Positions 5,931 to 6,945 of a stretch of 6,945 nucleotides of DNA are shown in pieces. The stretch's first letter is position 1. Every line of letters starts with the position of its first letter. Location: positions 1 through 6,945 of the forward strand of contig CATPBD010000182.1 of the NCBI GenBank assembly GCA_955652265.1, written 5' to 3'. Source of the stretch: an uncultured Gemmatimonadaceae bacterium (GTDB lineage: Bacteria > Gemmatimonadota > Gemmatimonadetes > Gemmatimonadales > Gemmatimonadaceae). Under the pieces are notes generated by a model, which worked only from the letters and a program-made list of their open reading frames with translations, ran no database searches and had not been told where the DNA came from. Made by a program: the position numbers and the translations under genes.

Positions 5931-6584
5931 ATGAGACATTCCAGAAAGAAGGGAGACCAGACGCCCCTCCCCGAACAGGATGCAATGGGATCCGAAAATG
6001 ATTTCGCGCCGGGCGGCAATGAAGGTGGCGCGCCCGTCGATGATCCACCGTTCGACCCATCGAGTGGAACCAGTCAGACCGGCGCCGATGGCGATGCCGC
6101 CCGCGGAGCGTCTCAGGCGGGCACTACGGATACCAGCGCTTCGGAATCAAGCCTCGCGGGCGAGCGAGACCGGTATTTGAGACTGGCCGCCGAGTACGAC
6201 AACTATCGCAAGCGGTCGGCGAAGGAGCGGCAGGACGCCGGTGCGCGTGCCCAGGCCGATCTGGTCCGACACTTGGTCGAAGCCTTGGACGATGTCGCGC
6301 GCTTCGCGCACGTCGACCCGACGACCACGGACGCGTCGACCATCGTGCAAGGCGTCGATATGGTCGAGAAGAAGCTGTTGAAGGCGCTAGGCGCCGCCGG
6401 TCTCGAGGTCATCAATCCCGTTGGCGAGACGTTCGATCCAGCGCTCCACGAAGCGGTGGCAACCGAGCCCACGTCGGCGAAAGAAGATGATCATGTCGTC
6501 TCGCGCGTGTATCAGCCCGGATATCTGTTCAAGTCACAGCTCCTGCGACCGGCCCGCGTAGTCGTGAAGCAGTGGAACGGCTGA
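5931..6584 (+). CDS. grpE: Nucleotide exchange factor GrpE
   Basis: GrpE releases ADP from the chaperone DnaK. From ATG 5931 the protein has 217 residues: a disordered, Gly/Asp/Ser-rich N-terminus (1 to about 73), the long dimerising helix (about 76-125, including AAEYDNYRKR at 86-95), and the C-terminal beta domain with LEVINPVGETFDPALHEAV (158-176) and PGYLFKSQLLRPARVVV (196-212), all family-typical. The start is uncertain. ATG 5931 lies nine bases after the cinA stop but has no ribosome site, whereas ATG 5985 has AGGA four bases upstream and gives 199 residues with the whole conserved part. The first 18 residues are basic and unlike the acidic stretch after them. The dnaJ-type gene follows 23 bases downstream, as in many heat-shock operons. 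No CIRCE element is seen. Confidence 0.94.
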   Translation: MRHSRKKGDQTPLPEQDAMGSENDFAPGGNEGGAPVDDPPFDPSSGTSQTGADGDAARGASQAGTTDTSASESSLAGERDRYLRLAAEYDNYRKRSAKERQDAGARAQADLVRHLVEALDDVARFAHVDPTTTDASTIVQGVDMVEKKLLKALGAAGLEVINPVGETFDPALHEAVATEPTSAKEDDHVVSRVYQPGYLFKSQLLRPARVVVKQWNG

Positions 6585-6607
6585 ACGTCATCCTGCGCTA
6601 ATCTTTC

Positions 6608-6945
6608 ATGGCACAGACGAAGGACTTCTACTCCGTACTGGGCGTAAGCTCCAACGCTTCACAGGACGAGATCAAGAAGTCATATCGCAAGCTCGCCAAG
6701 AAATTCCATCCCGACGCGAACGCGGCAGATCCGAAGGCCGCTGAACGCTTCAAGGAGGTCTCCGAGGCGAACAACGTCCTGGGCGATCCCGAGAAAAGGA
6801 AGCAGTACGACGAGATGCGTCGTCTAGGAGCTTTCGACGGCGGTTTCGGCGGGTTCGGCGGCGGTCGATCGCGCGCGGGCAGCGCTGGCGGGTTCGGCGG
6901 GAGGGGTAGCGAGCAAAGCATGACCTTCCAGGAGTTGGGCATCGG
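6608..6945 (+). CDS. dnaJ: DnaJ/CbpA-type J-domain co-chaperone, 5' part, runs off window
   Basis: The gene begins at ATG 6608 and is open to the window's end (112 complete codons visible). The J-domain (about 6-70) includes DFYSVLGV (6-13), the basic helix YRKLAKKF (26-33) and the essential HPD motif (34-36), which stimulates DnaK ATPase, followed by [12 protein letters not shown] (63-74). A Gly/Phe-rich linker (about 76-100) follows, with repeats of GGFGG. The zinc-finger and C-terminal substrate-binding regions are outside the window, so full DnaJ cannot be told from a CbpA-like protein lacking the zinc finger. Its place after grpE favours a DnaK partner. There is no clear Shine-Dalgarno in the 23 bases before the ATG. 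Confidence 0.93.
   Translation, partial: MAQTKDFYSVLGVSSNASQDEIKKSYRKLAKKFHPDANAADPKAAERFKEVSEANNVLGDPEKRKQYDEMRRLGAFDGGFGGFGGGRSRAGSAGGFGGRGSEQSMTFQELGI

Noticed and set aside
5922..5984. CIRCE/HrcA operator before grpE
   Set aside because: No TTAGCACTC-N9-GAGTGCTAA-like inverted repeat is present.
6834..6905. Repeated GGCGGGTTCGGCGG units as a DNA repeat element
   Set aside because: They encode the Gly/Phe-rich linker of the J-domain protein and are explained by that.

Overview
This window is a compact, entirely plus-strand block of bacterial housekeeping genes with high GC content. It shows no mobile element, CRISPR array, tRNA or rRNA, and no intergenic stretch longer than about 35 bases. 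The order is: 3' part of the signal recognition particle RNA, dnaX, ybaB/ebfC, recR, a small unrecognised membrane-anchored ORF, mglB, mglA, pgsA, cinA, grpE, and the first 112 codons of a dnaJ-type gene that runs off the right edge. The SRP RNA-dnaX-ybaB-recR order is a widely conserved bacterial arrangement, known for example from Bacillus subtilis. The mglB-mglA order matches Myxococcus xanthus. Heavy use of GTG and TTG starts, high GC and this neighbourhood suggest a soil or freshwater bacterium outside Proteobacteria and Firmicutes. Gemmatimonadota is my best guess, but it is an inference from gene content and style that I could not check.

Region by region: bases 1 to about 58 carry the apical loop and 3' arm of SRP RNA, so the apparent GTG-initiated extension of dnaX from base 29 lies inside an RNA gene and dnaX most likely starts at the ATG at 74. 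Bases 74-2504 are the replication and recombination group: DNA polymerase III clamp-loader subunit, YbaB/EbfC nucleoid-associated protein, and RecR. Bases 2501-3960 hold an 89-residue basic protein with one N-terminal membrane segment, followed by a Roadblock/LC7 protein (MglB-like) and a small Ras-like GTPase (MglA-like), a probable regulator-switch pair. Bases 3979-5921 hold phosphatidylglycerophosphate synthase and CinA. Bases 5931-6945 hold GrpE and the J-domain protein, nucleotide-exchange factor and co-chaperone of DnaK, which is not in the window.

The genes are packed as a likely single transcription unit. ybaB and recR are one base apart, recR and the small ORF share GTGA, and pgsA and cinA share TTGA, so translational coupling is likely at those joints. 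No convincing promoter or terminator is visible; a perfect TTGACA hexamer between cinA and grpE lacks a good -10 partner.

I found no wholly new system. The most interesting points are the truncated SRP RNA with an apparently five-base apical loop, an MglBA polarity-switch pair embedded in a replication/lipid/chaperone cluster, an extra segment of about 30 residues in the MglA-like GTPase, and the small uncharacterised protein coupled to recR.
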